Origin: an uncultured Actinomycetes bacterium
GTDB taxonomy: Bacteria; Actinomycetota; Thermoleophilia; Solirubrobacterales; Solirubrobacteraceae
NCBI GenBank assembly: GCA_937888775.1
Contig: CALAQT010000036.1
Coordinates: forward strand, 21,744-85,743
Length of the DNA: 64,000 nucleotides
Reading direction: 5' to 3'
Part shown: positions 16,299 through 26,265 of the stretch, in pieces
Layout of the letters: every line of letters begins with the position of its first letter
How positions within the stretch are numbered: the first letter of the stretch is position 1
Position numbers and translations under genes: made by a program
The notes under the pieces: generated by a model
Databases searched by the model: none
The model's input: the letters and a program-made list of their open reading frames with translations, nothing else
What the model was told of the DNA's origin: nothing

Positions 16299-16649
16299 AT
16301 GGGAGCCCTACTCAGCACCGCATCGACTGGCCAGAGCGAAGTCCTGGAGACGCTGCACTACCAGGGCGCCCTCAGCTCGGGACTGCCCATCTACCGACTC
16401 GGCCCGATGGTCTCGCACCGCTGGATGGGCGACGAGGACCGCGAGGGCTCGGACGCTGGCTGGGAGGCCGACCTCATCACCGTGCTCGGTGCTCTCCAGA
16501 CGGCCGGTTACGTGACCGGCCACGACGACTTGGGCAACGTGGTCAACCTGACGGCCGCGCCGCCCAGCACGACCTACGTGAAGCTCACGGCAGCGGGTCG
16601 CGTCGCAGGACGCGCTCCACGCCCACGCCCACGTCGCATCATCGGCTGA
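16299..16649 (+). CDS. Small tail-region protein
   Basis: A 116-residue protein starting 1 nt after the major tail stop. The middle (ADLITVLGALQTAGYV) is helical and is followed by strands; the C-terminus is Arg/Pro-rich and basic. Probably virion-associated. I do not recognise the family. Confidence 0.5.
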   Translation: MGALLSTASTGQSEVLETLHYQGALSSGLPIYRLGPMVSHRWMGDEDREGSDAGWEADLITVLGALQTAGYVTGHDDLGNVVNLTAAPPSTTYVKLTAAGRVAGRAPRPRPRRIIG

Positions 16650-16663
16650 CGACATAGCGCCGA

Positions 16664-16686
16664 GCGATCGGCGCGAACTAGGGATC
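16664..16686 (+). promoter_or_regulatory. Candidate phage promoter, GCGATCG-N8-TAGGGA
   Basis: GCGATCG (16664-16670), then exactly 8 bases, then TAGGGA (16679-16684). Same spacing as at 3703 and 14696 but a variant hexamer. It would serve the chaperone and tape-measure genes. Confidence 0.4.
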
Positions 16687-16694
16687 TTTACTGG

Positions 16695-16749
16695 CGCCCC
16701 ACCAGGGGCATGGCGAAACACAACGGCTGCGACACCCCCTGGTGGGGCG
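16695..16749 (+). terminator. Perfect 14-bp hairpin before the tail chaperone gene
   Basis: Arms CGCCCCACCAGGGG (16695-16708) and CCCCTGGTGGGGCG (16736-16749) with a 27-nt loop and no T-tract. It could end the tail-tube transcript or reduce the amount of chaperone and tape-measure mRNA relative to tube mRNA. The Shine-Dalgarno of the next gene (AGGAGG) begins 7 nt after the stem. Confidence 0.6.
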
Positions 16750-16767
16750 TTCGCATAGGAGGTCCAC

Positions 16768-17670
16768 ATGGAAGCATCAGTAGCAGTGAGAACAGAGGAC
16801 ATCGAGGCGGTCGAGGCCCAGGTTCCCAAGGAGCCCGCAGCCCCCAACGCCGATGCCAAGAAGATGTACCGCTACAGCGAGTACCTCGATGTGGGTTGGG
16901 GTGCCGCTGGGTGCGAGCACAGCCGCGACGGTGCCTGTGAGGACACCGAGCACTTCCACGCCTGGTGTCGGCTGCCCAACCCAATCCAACAGGAGAACGT
17001 GCGCAAGAGCGGCGCCGCCGCCAAGGCACGCCTCCTCCGTCTCTACAAGGATCCAGAGTCGGACGTGTCGGTCGTGCTGGACTCCGAGCTGGGCATACTG
17101 CACGACGACGCCTTCCGAGCCGCCGTGATCGACGAGCTAGTCACTCGCGACTTCGCCACCGACTACCTGGAGGCTCAGGCCAACGTTGAGGATCGCGAGG
17201 AGTACGAGCACATCGACGGCGACCGCGAGGAGTTCAATCGGCTAGCCGAAGGCGACAAGCCCGAGGCCGAGCAGAGCAAGGAGTACCGCGAGCTGAGCAA
17301 GCAGATGTCGGCCTACGTCGAGGCCATCCGCGAGGAGTTGACCAAGATCCAGGCGCCGCGGCGCGAAGAGCTGGAGTCACGCTCGATCGACAGCCTCATC
17401 GAGCTGACGCGCACTCGGCGCGTCGAAGAGGAGGGTGATCGTGTCTTCATCGATCAGTTCAACCTCTGGCAGTGGTTCATCGGCACCTTCAAGGTCAAGC
17501 TGCACGACTCACTTCGTCGGCCTTACGAGCCCATGTGGGCGGCCATCGGTGATCCGAGTCGCGGTGAGACTGGCACGATGTTCGGTGAGGCCCCCGAGGT
17601 CATCGAGGCGCTACGTCAGGTCTATGGCAGTCTCCAGAGTGCGCTCCAGCGGGGCAGCTCGGGAAACTGA
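16768..17670 (+). CDS. Tail assembly chaperone, upstream frame
   Basis: A 300-residue, acidic, helical protein between the tail tube and tape measure genes. By position and by the frameshift signal at its end it is the counterpart of lambda gpG, which coats the tape measure and helps load tube subunits. GCEHSRDGACEDTEHFHAWC carries a Cys/His cluster that could bind zinc. Its last codons contain GGGAAAC directly before the TGA. Confidence 0.75.
   Translation: MEASVAVRTEDIEAVEAQVPKEPAAPNADAKKMYRYSEYLDVGWGAAGCEHSRDGACEDTEHFHAWCRLPNPIQQENVRKSGAAAKARLLRLYKDPESDVSVVLDSELGILHDDAFRAAVIDELVTRDFATDYLEAQANVEDREEYEHIDGDREEFNRLAEGDKPEAEQSKEYRELSKQMSAYVEAIREELTKIQAPRREELESRSIDSLIELTRTRRVEEEGDRVFIDQFNLWQWFIGTFKVKLHDSLRRPYEPMWAAIGDPSRGETGTMFGEAPEVIEALRQVYGSLQSALQRGSSGN
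17661..17667 (+). other. Programmed -1 ribosomal frameshift site GGGAAAC
   Basis: In the zero frame the heptamer reads G-GGA-AAC immediately before TGA (17668-17670). A -1 slip gives GGG-AAA and leads into the frame open to 18008. This is a textbook slippery sequence in the place where siphovirus tail chaperones shift. Confidence 0.85.
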
Positions 17671-18008
17671 TAACGGACGATGCGTGGATCGACACAGTAC
17701 GCATCGCCCGTGACCTCGGAGACGTGTCGCAGCTCCTCCCGGAAGGCATCGATCACCTTGGGGACGCTCCGTACACGTTGCACAACGCGATCCTCATCGC
17801 CTTGCGGATCCTCGACTACGAGGGGCTGCCGACCGAAGAGCGACCGCCCAAGCGCATCTGGCTGGATAACGAGAAGCTCAACAAACACTGGAAGCAGGTC
17901 GAGGCGACCCGACGTAAGAAGTACGGCATCAAGGGCGATGAGGACACCGACGAGGATGACGAGCCGATGACCGACAACGCCGTGGAGTTGGTGAAGCGTG
18001 GCCGGTGA
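17664..18008 (+). CDS. Tail assembly chaperone, frameshift extension
   Basis: A frame of 114 codons joined to the preceding gene by the -1 slip, giving a fusion of about 413 residues (lambda gpGT-like). The extension begins KLITDDAW, is acidic toward its end (DEDTDEDDEP) and overlaps the tape-measure start by 11 nt. ATG at 17724 lies in the frame but has no good ribosome site, so fusion is the likelier route. Confidence 0.75.
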   Translation, partial: KLITDDAWIDTVRIARDLGDVSQLLPEGIDHLGDAPYTLHNAILIALRILDYEGLPTEERPPKRIWLDNEKLNKHWKQVEATRRKKYGIKGDEDTDEDDEPMTDNAVELVKRGR

Positions 18009-21000
18009 AGACCCCCTCCTCTCGATCCGCGCCGACTTCGAGTACACGAAGGCGGGGATCCAGCAGGTTCAGGATGAGCTACTGCGTGCTGCGGCGCTCG
18101 CCCGTTCAGTCGGTGACGAAACGCTGGCCGCCCAGTTGGAGATGCAGAAGCTCGCGGTGCCTGGCCCGACCTCGCCAACAACGGGCCGGGGGCTCGCTGG
18201 TCGAGGGGGGACGGGTGCCGCAGAGCAAGAACGGCTGAATACCCTCAAACAGGCGGGTGTCAAGGTCGACGCGGGTGACCTCGAAGTTCTCACCCAGCAG
18301 ACTCGCGCACTAGCCGAGCAAGCGGCGATCAAGACACGCCTCCAAAGCAGTGGACTCATCACCACTCCTCGGAGACAGGGCGGGAGCTACAGTCAGCTCG
18401 CTAGTCAGCAGGTAGCGGCCGATGAGCAGGCCGCAGCGATGGCAGCACGTGAACAGGCCGCAGTAGCACGTCGGGGGATTCTTCTCGGCGGGGGAGCTGC
18501 GGCGACAGGGGGCGTCCTCGTCCCGCCGACCAGCACACGCGGTGGTAGCTACGACACGCTCGCCGCTCAGCAGGTGGCGGCCGACGAGGAGCGCATCGCC
18601 GCGGCGGCGAAGGTGGAGGCCGCGGAGCGCGCACAGATTGCGGCGCTCCAGGAGCGCCAGCGCGTAGCCGCCGCCGAGCAGCTCGCGATTGAGCAGGAGA
18701 CCCTGGCCGTTGCGCGTGAACAGCGCAATCAGTACGCCTATCAGGTAGGCGCGACAGCGGGTGGGATGACGCCAACGGGTAGGGTCGCCCCCAGGGTCCA
18801 GACTGCGCTGGCGACTGCGCCCGCTGGCATCAACCCCGAGATGTGGACAGCGGCCGACATGCAGGCCGTCCGTTACAACACGACACTCGGTCAGAACACT
18901 GCACTCAATGCGCGGGCCTCGCTCTCCACCGAAGCACTTACGACCAACCTCACCCGCCTGGGTGTGGCTGATGCGCAGGCGAGTAACCAGCTCCGCAAGC
19001 ACGGCGCGTTGACCACCGAGTTCCTGGGTGCGTTGGCCCGGGGTGAGACCACCGTCTCTGAGTTCGGTTTCCAGATCGGTGCGACGATCGGCAAGTTTGC
19101 GGGTTGGACGGCTGCGGCGGCTGCGACCTACGGTGCGTTGGGTGCGGTGTTTGAGGTCGGCAAGGGCGCCGTCGAAGCCGCAACGAGCGTGCATCAGCTC
19201 ACCAGGACGATTGACAACGTCAACCCGGCGCAGGCGTCCAACGCTATCCAGGGGCTATCGGCAGAAACTAACGTCTCGATGAAGGAGGCCGGTGACGCGG
19301 TCTTCGCCTTCTCGCGCACGTTCCACGACATCCCCACCGCCACTGGCGCCGCGCGACTCGGAGTAGCCGCCCTCAAACTCGACAACGTTGCGCTCACCGA
19401 CTCGGTCCGCGCCTCGACAGCAATCACCACACAGTTTGGTGGTGGCCTGAGCACACTGACTACGGTCTACAACGAACTGTCTGCCGCCCAGCGCGAGTAC
19501 AACGCGCGTATCAGCGACATGGTTCCGATGCTCCAGGTCTCCTCGGGTGCGGTACACAACGCTGGCGGCGACCTGAACCAACTCATCCAGCTCGGGGCCT
19601 ACGCCGCGCGTATCACTCAGCAGGGCGGCTCGCGGATCGGCACAGGCTTCTATCGCTCGGCGTCGAACATCCTTAGTCAGGCCAGCACACAGGGCCAGAC
19701 CAACCGCGCGGCGGTAGCCAGCCTCGGCGTCGATGTCACGGGTAGTTTCACCCAAACGCTCATCAATGCGATCACCCGCGCGCAGGAGACGGGACCGAAG
19801 GCGCTGACCCCAGTACAGAGGGGCGCGCTCTCCGTCGACATCTTCGGCAAGCAGTTCGGCGGTCGTTTCTCCTCTCTCTTCAACCCGAGTGGAGCGGACG
19901 TATTCCAGGGGATCACGGGCGGCGGTGCAAAGGGCATCAACCCCGCGGCCACCAAGGGCTCGCTGGACACTGAGCTACAGAAAGAGCTGGGTACGGCCGG
20001 TCAGCAGTTCAAGTCTTTCATCTACGAGCTACAGCGAATTGGCGCTGCGTTTGCCGAGACCGGCGTAATCACCATGCTCACCAACACTGTCGGTGGAGTG
20101 GTCCTGGTAATGGATCAGTTTCGCAGGATCGTTGACGTGTTCGACCAGCTCCCCGGCCCCATCAAGGAGGCGGTGACCGCAGTCCTCGCATTCCGCGCTG
20201 CGTCGCTCTTCTTCTCGCGCACGCGCCTTGGCTCGACTGCACCGGGGATCACATCCATCCCAGGCTTCCGGCCGTCGCAGGCCACGCTCGCTCGTGGGAC
20301 GCTGGCAATCGGTACCCGTTCGGCTATCACGGGTGTTGAGGCTGATCTCGCGGCGACCAGCGCGCAGGTCACCAAGGTCGGAAGGGATGCGACAGAGCTG
20401 GGTCAGACACAGGTCAGGCTCCAGAAGCAGGTTGTCGACACCCAGTTTCAGGACAAGGCGGCGCTCCAGGCGAGTAACGACGTATCCATCGAGATCCTGG
20501 CGCTCCAGAAGGAGCAGGCCGCTCTGGAGTTGAAGATGGCCGACCAGGGGGCCGCGCGGAAGGGGCTCATTCGTCAGCAGGTAGGGCTGACAAGTATGGG
20601 TCCGGGTCGCTTCGTCGACACCAAGGTGATGTCGATCCAGGCCGGGGTCGACGAGGGCACTTACAAAGCACAACAGGCCGCCGTTACAGCACAGCAGGCT
20701 GCCACTGGAGAGGACACCGCACAGCAGGGCATCCTGGCGCGAGCTAAGGCTCGGCTGGCCGTCGCCCTACGTCTGAACACCGTAGCGTCCAATGAGGCCA
20801 CAGGCGCACTCACGGAGGAGGCAGGCGCGGCGGCAGGCGCAGGCAGGGCGGCGACACAGGAGGCTGGGGTGGCGGCCGGGACGGCGGCAGAGGAGACCGC
20901 AGGCCTGACCCGCGGGCTCGGTGGGATGGTCGCAGCGCTCGACCCGCTCACTATCGGCCTACTTGCCCTGCCATTCGCGTTCACCGCATTGAGCGGGGCT

Positions 21001-23187
21001 GCCGATAGCGTCAAGACGCAGATCGACAAGATCATCAAGGACGCCAAGAAGCCGATCACCGACCTGGCCAGTCTCCAGGCTAGTGCTAAGGCAGCGCAGG
21101 CCGAGGCCACGAAGCTCAAGCAGATCAAGACCGACCCTGGGTCACTCTTTGGCCCCTCACTGTTCACCCAGATCGGCAACGATCTCGGCCTCGGCGGTGG
21201 TAAGGATACGCCTACGCCTCCATCAGCGACACCAGTGCGCAACCCTGGGTCCAACTATTACCAAGGGTACGACAACAGTTCAGCAGCCGCTCGTCTTCGA
21301 GCCCAGGAGGCCGCACAGCGGGTGGCGCAACAACGGCAGGCGCAACTCGCAAGGGAGAGCACACCACAGGCCAGGGCGACGGCGAAGGACCATTACGCGA
21401 CTGCCTGGTCACAGCTTGCCACCCGGGGGACGGAAGACGCTAGGGCCGTCAAGAACAACACGAGCAGTCGAGACAGGTTCTACAAGGAGCTGAACGCCCT
21501 CAAGCTGGACTTCAAGGTCACCACGATGCTCAATCCGGACCCGAAGGATTCGGTCCCGGCGATCAGGGCGTTCAACAACGCGATCCAGGCGCTCTACGCC
21601 AAGAAGCAGGCCCAGTTCAACGCGCTCAACCAGAAGAGCGGCAGTAACATTTTCGCCGGGTTCAGTCAGTTCACGCCCCCCCAACTGGAGAAGCAGCTCA
21701 CCTACGCCGATGATTACTCCAGGGCGTTCAACATGGGTCAGGGGGGTGATTCGGGCATCAAGCGGGCGATTGCCGCCTACCAGTACCTAGCCGACAAGGT
21801 CGGTAAGAGCGGCCCGAATAGCGCTGACCTCCAGGCGCTCGGCCAGGCCCAGACGAATCTCAATTCGACGATGTCCTCTATGGTGAGCAAGCTCGTGGCC
21901 GACGCCAAGTCGGCGCCAACCAGCGGCCAGGCCAACGCCGATCTGTCTAAGGCTTACCAGTTGATCGAGACAGAGCGTCGTCAGGTCGAGCGAGCCCTTG
22001 CCGCAGTCATTGCGGAGGACAAGGGCAACAGGCAAGCGATCGCTCGTGCAAAGGCCATTGCTGATGCGCAGCTCCAGCAGATCAACGCGCAGTTCGATAC
22101 GGTTGTGCAGGCCTCGGCCGCGATGCTAGCGGACCAGTCCTCCCTAGCGCAGTCGAAGGTCACCGGATCCTCCCCCGCGGCCGACATCGCACGCCAGCAG
22201 ATCAATCTCAGCTACCTTCAACAAGGACTGAGGGATGCGCAACGGGCCGGGGGTGGTGGCGACCCAGGCGGCAGACTCCAAGCTGGGATCAATAATGCTC
22301 AAAACGCACTGGCCAAGGCTCAGAGTGACAATGCGCGGGCGATAACGGATGCGCAGTCCAAGCTCGCGACCTCCTCGATCACCGGCATCTCGCCCGCGGC
22401 TGACATCGCACGCGCACAGTCGGCGGTCTCGGCGGCGGCGACGATGCTGGCTTATGACCAGTCACACGGCGCTGGGCAGGCGCAGATCCTCTCCGACCAG
22501 GCCGCCCTGTACGACTCACAACGGGCGCTCAACCAGTCCATCCAGCAGCGTGACCAACAGATCGCCCAGGACGCCCAGGCGCTCCTCGCGGCGCAGGCCG
22601 GGTTCCTGGAGTCCCAGACCCTTGATCCGATCAAGCAGGCACGCGAGGCGATGGCGGCCGACATCAAGTCACTGGCCCTGATAAAGCCGTCCGACTACAC
22701 CACACAGTCGCAGTACCAGACGGCGATACTCAACCAGAAGGCCAAGATCAACAACGACCGCACGAGCTTGAACGACAAGATCGTCCAGCAAGACTTGTCC
22801 ACTCTCAAGTTCGAGCTGAGCACCCAGAAGATCGGTGACCAGCAGTACATCAATGCGCTCCAGAACATCCTCAAGAACAAGAAGCTCACCCTGCAAGAGC
22901 GCCAGCAGGTCCAACAGGATATTTTCAGCACGCAACAGGGACTCGGCGCCAACATGGATCTCAACGTGGGCAAGATCAAGCTGCCGTCCGTGTACGAGAT
23001 CAAGCGAGCGATTGGCATGGGGCAACACGGCGTCATGCCTGGCGGGTCGGGCACGGTCATCAATCACACCGCGTCGGTCGTGGTCAACGTGTACGGACCC
23101 AAGGGTGCGTCGGCGGTCGGAGTAGTCCTCGACCATCATCTAGGTACGAGCGTAAACTCGTCAATGAGAGCGAAGGGAGTGGGATGA
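17998..23187 (+). CDS. Tail tape measure protein
   Basis: A 1729-residue protein, the longest in the window, with GTG start overlapping the chaperone frame. It sets tail length, here about 260 nm if the usual 0.15 nm per residue holds. Residues 1-350 are Ala/Gln-rich coiled coil; about 370-620 is a conserved TP901-type core (NVSMKEAGDAVFAFSRTF, GTGFYRSASNILSQ, RGALSVDIFGKQFGGRF). Hydrophobic segments at about 725-745 and 980-1005 could insert into the host membrane. The Gln/Asn-rich C-terminal third contains a repeated block (SPAADIAR at about 1394 and 1464). Confidence 0.9.
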   Translation: MAGEDPLLSIRADFEYTKAGIQQVQDELLRAAALARSVGDETLAAQLEMQKLAVPGPTSPTTGRGLAGRGGTGAAEQERLNTLKQAGVKVDAGDLEVLTQQTRALAEQAAIKTRLQSSGLITTPRRQGGSYSQLASQQVAADEQAAAMAAREQAAVARRGILLGGGAAATGGVLVPPTSTRGGSYDTLAAQQVAADEERIAAAAKVEAAERAQIAALQERQRVAAAEQLAIEQETLAVAREQRNQYAYQVGATAGGMTPTGRVAPRVQTALATAPAGINPEMWTAADMQAVRYNTTLGQNTALNARASLSTEALTTNLTRLGVADAQASNQLRKHGALTTEFLGALARGETTVSEFGFQIGATIGKFAGWTAAAAATYGALGAVFEVGKGAVEAATSVHQLTRTIDNVNPAQASNAIQGLSAETNVSMKEAGDAVFAFSRTFHDIPTATGAARLGVAALKLDNVALTDSVRASTAITTQFGGGLSTLTTVYNELSAAQREYNARISDMVPMLQVSSGAVHNAGGDLNQLIQLGAYAARITQQGGSRIGTGFYRSASNILSQASTQGQTNRAAVASLGVDVTGSFTQTLINAITRAQETGPKALTPVQRGALSVDIFGKQFGGRFSSLFNPSGADVFQGITGGGAKGINPAATKGSLDTELQKELGTAGQQFKSFIYELQRIGAAFAETGVITMLTNTVGGVVLVMDQFRRIVDVFDQLPGPIKEAVTAVLAFRAASLFFSRTRLGSTAPGITSIPGFRPSQATLARGTLAIGTRSAITGVEADLAATSAQVTKVGRDATELGQTQVRLQKQVVDTQFQDKAALQASNDVSIEILALQKEQAALELKMADQGAARKGLIRQQVGLTSMGPGRFVDTKVMSIQAGVDEGTYKAQQAAVTAQQAATGEDTAQQGILARAKARLAVALRLNTVASNEATGALTEEAGAAAGAGRAATQEAGVAAGTAAEETAGLTRGLGGMVAALDPLTIGLLALPFAFTALSGAADSVKTQIDKIIKDAKKPITDLASLQASAKAAQAEATKLKQIKTDPGSLFGPSLFTQIGNDLGLGGGKDTPTPPSATPVRNPGSNYYQGYDNSSAAARLRAQEAAQRVAQQRQAQLARESTPQARATAKDHYATAWSQLATRGTEDARAVKNNTSSRDRFYKELNALKLDFKVTTMLNPDPKDSVPAIRAFNNAIQALYAKKQAQFNALNQKSGSNIFAGFSQFTPPQLEKQLTYADDYSRAFNMGQGGDSGIKRAIAAYQYLADKVGKSGPNSADLQALGQAQTNLNSTMSSMVSKLVADAKSAPTSGQANADLSKAYQLIETERRQVERALAAVIAEDKGNRQAIARAKAIADAQLQQINAQFDTVVQASAAMLADQSSLAQSKVTGSSPAADIARQQINLSYLQQGLRDAQRAGGGGDPGGRLQAGINNAQNALAKAQSDNARAITDAQSKLATSSITGISPAADIARAQSAVSAAATMLAYDQSHGAGQAQILSDQAALYDSQRALNQSIQQRDQQIAQDAQALLAAQAGFLESQTLDPIKQAREAMAADIKSLALIKPSDYTTQSQYQTAILNQKAKINNDRTSLNDKIVQQDLSTLKFELSTQKIGDQQYINALQNILKNKKLTLQERQQVQQDIFSTQQGLGANMDLNVGKIKLPSVYEIKRAIGMGQHGVMPGGSGTVINHTASVVVNVYGPKGASAVGVVLDHHLGTSVNSSMRAKGVG

Positions 23188-23648
23188 GAGTCGCCAATCA
23201 GTTCATCGACCCCACCACTGGCGAGACGTGGTCGTGGCCGATCAACCACAGTGACGAAACAGGCTCGGCAACCAAGAGCAATAGCCAGGGCGGCGTCGAG
23301 CGCAACATCACGGTCTCCGCTCCGGTCGGTGGCGGCGTCCACATTCGTCAGGAGGCGGCGCCCGACCCGCTGGCGTTCTCCTGGAAGGGCACAGCGCTGA
23401 CGCGCCTCCAGCACCAGAAGTTCCTCTACTGGTACAAGATGTGCGACTCGCACTCGATCATCCTCCAGGACTTCTCGGGTGACCGCTTCGAGGTTCTGAT
23501 CCTCGCCTATATCCCCGTGCGCAAGGCTGTCGTGCAGAACCGTAACGACATGACCAACGCGCCGCTTTGGGTGTACGACTATTCGATCTCCCTCGACGTG
23601 ATCGCGATGATCGCGGGCGACTACCACAACGCCGGGATCCAGGCCTGA
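23184..23648 (+). CDS. Distal tail-like protein
   Basis: A 154-residue protein right after the tape measure, in ATGA overlap with it. Mixed strands (FEVLILAYIPVRKAV, WVYDYSISLDVIAMI) match small distal tail or LysM-type hub proteins by look and place. It would form the tail-tip ring. Confidence 0.5.
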   Translation: MRVANQFIDPTTGETWSWPINHSDETGSATKSNSQGGVERNITVSAPVGGGVHIRQEAAPDPLAFSWKGTALTRLQHQKFLYWYKMCDSHSIILQDFSGDRFEVLILAYIPVRKAVVQNRNDMTNAPLWVYDYSISLDVIAMIAGDYHNAGIQA

Positions 23649-25789
23649 TGACCGCACCTTACGCCGGGGCGCCGGTCACTCAGAAGTTCCGTGAGCGCTG
23701 GCTCAACGTCGCCCGACAGGTCGGGAGTAATAAGCCGGTGGCCTCGGTGCAGATTCGGCGCGGCCGGTTGAACCGCACCTATCATCAGTACCCAGGGCTC
23801 GGCTACCCGACCTTTGGTGAGTACCCAGGCGTGCTGGGAATCGGCTTCTGGTACCCCGACTGGCAAGTCAACTCCGACTGGATGGACCTCGAAGGCGTCC
23901 TCAACATCAAGCTCGACCAGTCCTTCGATCAGAACGGCGTGCAGACATGCACGATCTCGATGGACAACGTGGCGCTGATCGAGACCACGGGTCACGCCGG
24001 GATGCTCTACCACATCGTCGAGAAGGGTTACTACTCACCCCTGCGCGGTTACGTGGCGCCAAAGCGCCCTGACCCCGGCGTGAAGAAGACCCCGTTCTTC
24101 AACCAGCTCCCCAACGCCCAGATCCGCATCATGCAGGGCTACGGCGAAGACGAGATGGTATGCACGTTCCTCGGGCTCATCGACGACATCGAGTCCACTA
24201 GTGTTGGCGGCCAGCTCACCATCACCGCACGTGACTTCGGTGGCGTGCTGGTCGACGAGCGCTTCTTCGGGTGGGCACAGGAGAAGTTTCTACCCTCACC
24301 ACTGACCTTCGCGCCCCGCGTACTAGCCGAGAACAGCAAACTCGTGGGGGGCGGCGGCCGAGCCAGCTCGACCATCGCGGGGTACGACGCAGCCAACGTG
24401 ACGAGCCGAGGGGGTGCTGGCTGGCGTAGCATCGTTCACCGATCGCCCGCCCACACCGAGTGGGTAGAGATCACCGTTCCGGTCTCCAAGTTCTCTCAGA
24501 TGTTCGTCGGCTTCCCGATGGAGGGCATGGACTGCTTCGTGGGCATCAAGCCCCAAGCGCCCCCACCGACCAACATCGAGGGCGAAGGTGGCCTGACCAA
24601 CCCACGTTTCAACGGCGAGGACATGATCCTCGACGGCGACGGCTGGTGGAATCCCAACGGCGACATAGTCCCGGGCGTGGCGGGGGGCTGGCCGTACTTC
24701 GAGGAGATCCCAGCGACCAAGGTAGGCCCTCCGAGCTATATGAACCTGGGTGGTGCTTTTGAGGTCGGTGACGGCACCATCCTGCGTCTGGGATTCCGCG
24801 ACCTGGGGGCGGCGACCGTCTCCAGCGATGGCGCGCTGCTGGGCGGTGGCTATCAGGCAGGTGTCGACTACCTCCAGGTCAACGCGCGCTCTTACAAGCA
24901 GAACGCGATCGCTGGACGTTACGTCATCATCGACGACGTGGCTGACATCATCCGCTGTGTGCTGCGCTGGTGCGGATTCAAGGGCTGGGAGGTTGAGAAC
25001 ACCGGCACCAACCTGCGCATGCCCTACGTGGCTGACTCAGCCAAGACGTTCATGGATGTAGTCAAGGTGGTCACCGACATGACCGGCTACGTGTTCTTCA
25101 TGGGCGAGCCGCGCGATCCCGAGAATGACCAGGATCTTGGCTACCCGATCTTCCGTAACGCCCGAGCCCTCGAACCCCACACAGCCAAGACGGAGTTCAT
25201 CGATGACAAGCTCCTACTTACCGACGCCAAGGTCAAGGTCTCAAACGCCGACGACCACTGCATCATCCGCTGCCGAGGTAAAGCAAAGAATGATGGCGTG
25301 GCGCTTGGTGGTGACCAGGTACTCAGGATCATGTTTGCCTACATCCCTCCGTGGGCCGCTGAACAGGGAGGACACGTCGCAGGCGTACTCAAGCCGCTGA
25401 CGCACTTCGACCACCTGTTCACCACGGTTGATGAGTGCGAGTTCGGCTGTTATCTGATCGCGCTCCAGGTTGCCATGCTCAAGTACACGGCGATCGTTGA
25501 CCTACCCGGGAATCCTGGCATCGGCCTGGACACCCTCCAAAGCGTGATCGACCGTACCCAAGGGCTCAACTCACGGCTCTATGTCTCCAATCGCACCCAG
25601 GAGATGCAGTTCGGTAACAACGGCTACTGGCACCTGGAGATCGGCGGCTCGCTGATTGACACCCAGGACTTCGTAGGCGTGATGAAGGACTACAAAGCCG
25701 CCATCCTGCGCATCGACCGTGGTCGTCACGACCCGTGGCTGCGTAAGCGCCACGGCAAGGTGCTCGACTACGGTTACCAGGCGAGCTGA
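23648..25789 (+). CDS. Tail hub / minor tail protein
   Basis: A 713-residue protein starting at the ATG that overlaps the previous stop. Residues about 75-215 (CTISMDNVALIETTG, FLGLIDDIESTSVGGQLTITARDFGG) have the pattern of hub domains related to late-control D and gp27-like proteins. An insertion (about 215-390) contains Pro-rich loops. The C-terminal half repeats hub-like strands. It would form the tail-tip hub below the tube. Confidence 0.6.
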   Translation: MTAPYAGAPVTQKFRERWLNVARQVGSNKPVASVQIRRGRLNRTYHQYPGLGYPTFGEYPGVLGIGFWYPDWQVNSDWMDLEGVLNIKLDQSFDQNGVQTCTISMDNVALIETTGHAGMLYHIVEKGYYSPLRGYVAPKRPDPGVKKTPFFNQLPNAQIRIMQGYGEDEMVCTFLGLIDDIESTSVGGQLTITARDFGGVLVDERFFGWAQEKFLPSPLTFAPRVLAENSKLVGGGGRASSTIAGYDAANVTSRGGAGWRSIVHRSPAHTEWVEITVPVSKFSQMFVGFPMEGMDCFVGIKPQAPPPTNIEGEGGLTNPRFNGEDMILDGDGWWNPNGDIVPGVAGGWPYFEEIPATKVGPPSYMNLGGAFEVGDGTILRLGFRDLGAATVSSDGALLGGGYQAGVDYLQVNARSYKQNAIAGRYVIIDDVADIIRCVLRWCGFKGWEVENTGTNLRMPYVADSAKTFMDVVKVVTDMTGYVFFMGEPRDPENDQDLGYPIFRNARALEPHTAKTEFIDDKLLLTDAKVKVSNADDHCIIRCRGKAKNDGVALGGDQVLRIMFAYIPPWAAEQGGHVAGVLKPLTHFDHLFTTVDECEFGCYLIALQVAMLKYTAIVDLPGNPGIGLDTLQSVIDRTQGLNSRLYVSNRTQEMQFGNNGYWHLEIGGSLIDTQDFVGVMKDYKAAILRIDRGRHDPWLRKRHGKVLDYGYQAS

Positions 25790-26256
25790 TGCACACGCTC
25801 GATCACAACGCTATTGGTCGGTCACTCAAGGTGATCGGCTTTCAGCTCGCGGTGAACATGCACAAGGCTCGCCACCAGGCTGACGACTATCGACTGGCCG
25901 AAGTCTTCGAGCACCACCAGCTTGCCGTATCCGGGACCGCAGGGACGGGCGCCTTTACGGACTTCTCGATCAACTTCCAAGAGGTTCTGTACTACGCGCC
26001 CACTCAGCGCAACAACAAGCTAGAGGACCCACAGGTCACCCACGGGGTGCAGCTTGACTCTGGGGACGCGAAGCTCATCGTCTACGTGACCAAGTGGCTA
26101 CTGGATGACAGCGCCAACTACCTCGGGGCCGTCGTGCGCATAGGCGCCGAGGAAGTGACGTGGTCACCAGGGTCGTCGTACTCGGGAACCGTTCACATCA
26201 CCTTTCAGGGCCTCGGCGTTCCCGTTGAGGACCCCGGATTCACCGACACGCCATAG
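25789..26256 (+). CDS. Minor tail protein
   Basis: A 155-residue protein in ATGA overlap with the hub gene. First part helical (LKVIGFQLAVNMHKARHQ), second part beta-rich (AKLIVYVTKWL, GTVHITFQGLGVP). Belongs to the tail-tip operon; exact role unknown. Confidence 0.5.
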   Translation: MHTLDHNAIGRSLKVIGFQLAVNMHKARHQADDYRLAEVFEHHQLAVSGTAGTGAFTDFSINFQEVLYYAPTQRNNKLEDPQVTHGVQLDSGDAKLIVYVTKWLLDDSANYLGAVVRIGAEEVTWSPGSSYSGTVHITFQGLGVPVEDPGFTDTP

Positions 26257-26265
26257 GAGCCCACC

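Noticed and set aside
15307..16515. 402-codon frame overlapping the major tail gene
   Set aside because: Arg/Gly/His-rich low-quality sequence, wholly out of frame in a convincing tail gene.
16710..16940. 76-codon frame starting inside the hairpin loop
   Set aside because: Overlaps the tail chaperone out of frame and has an unlikely composition.
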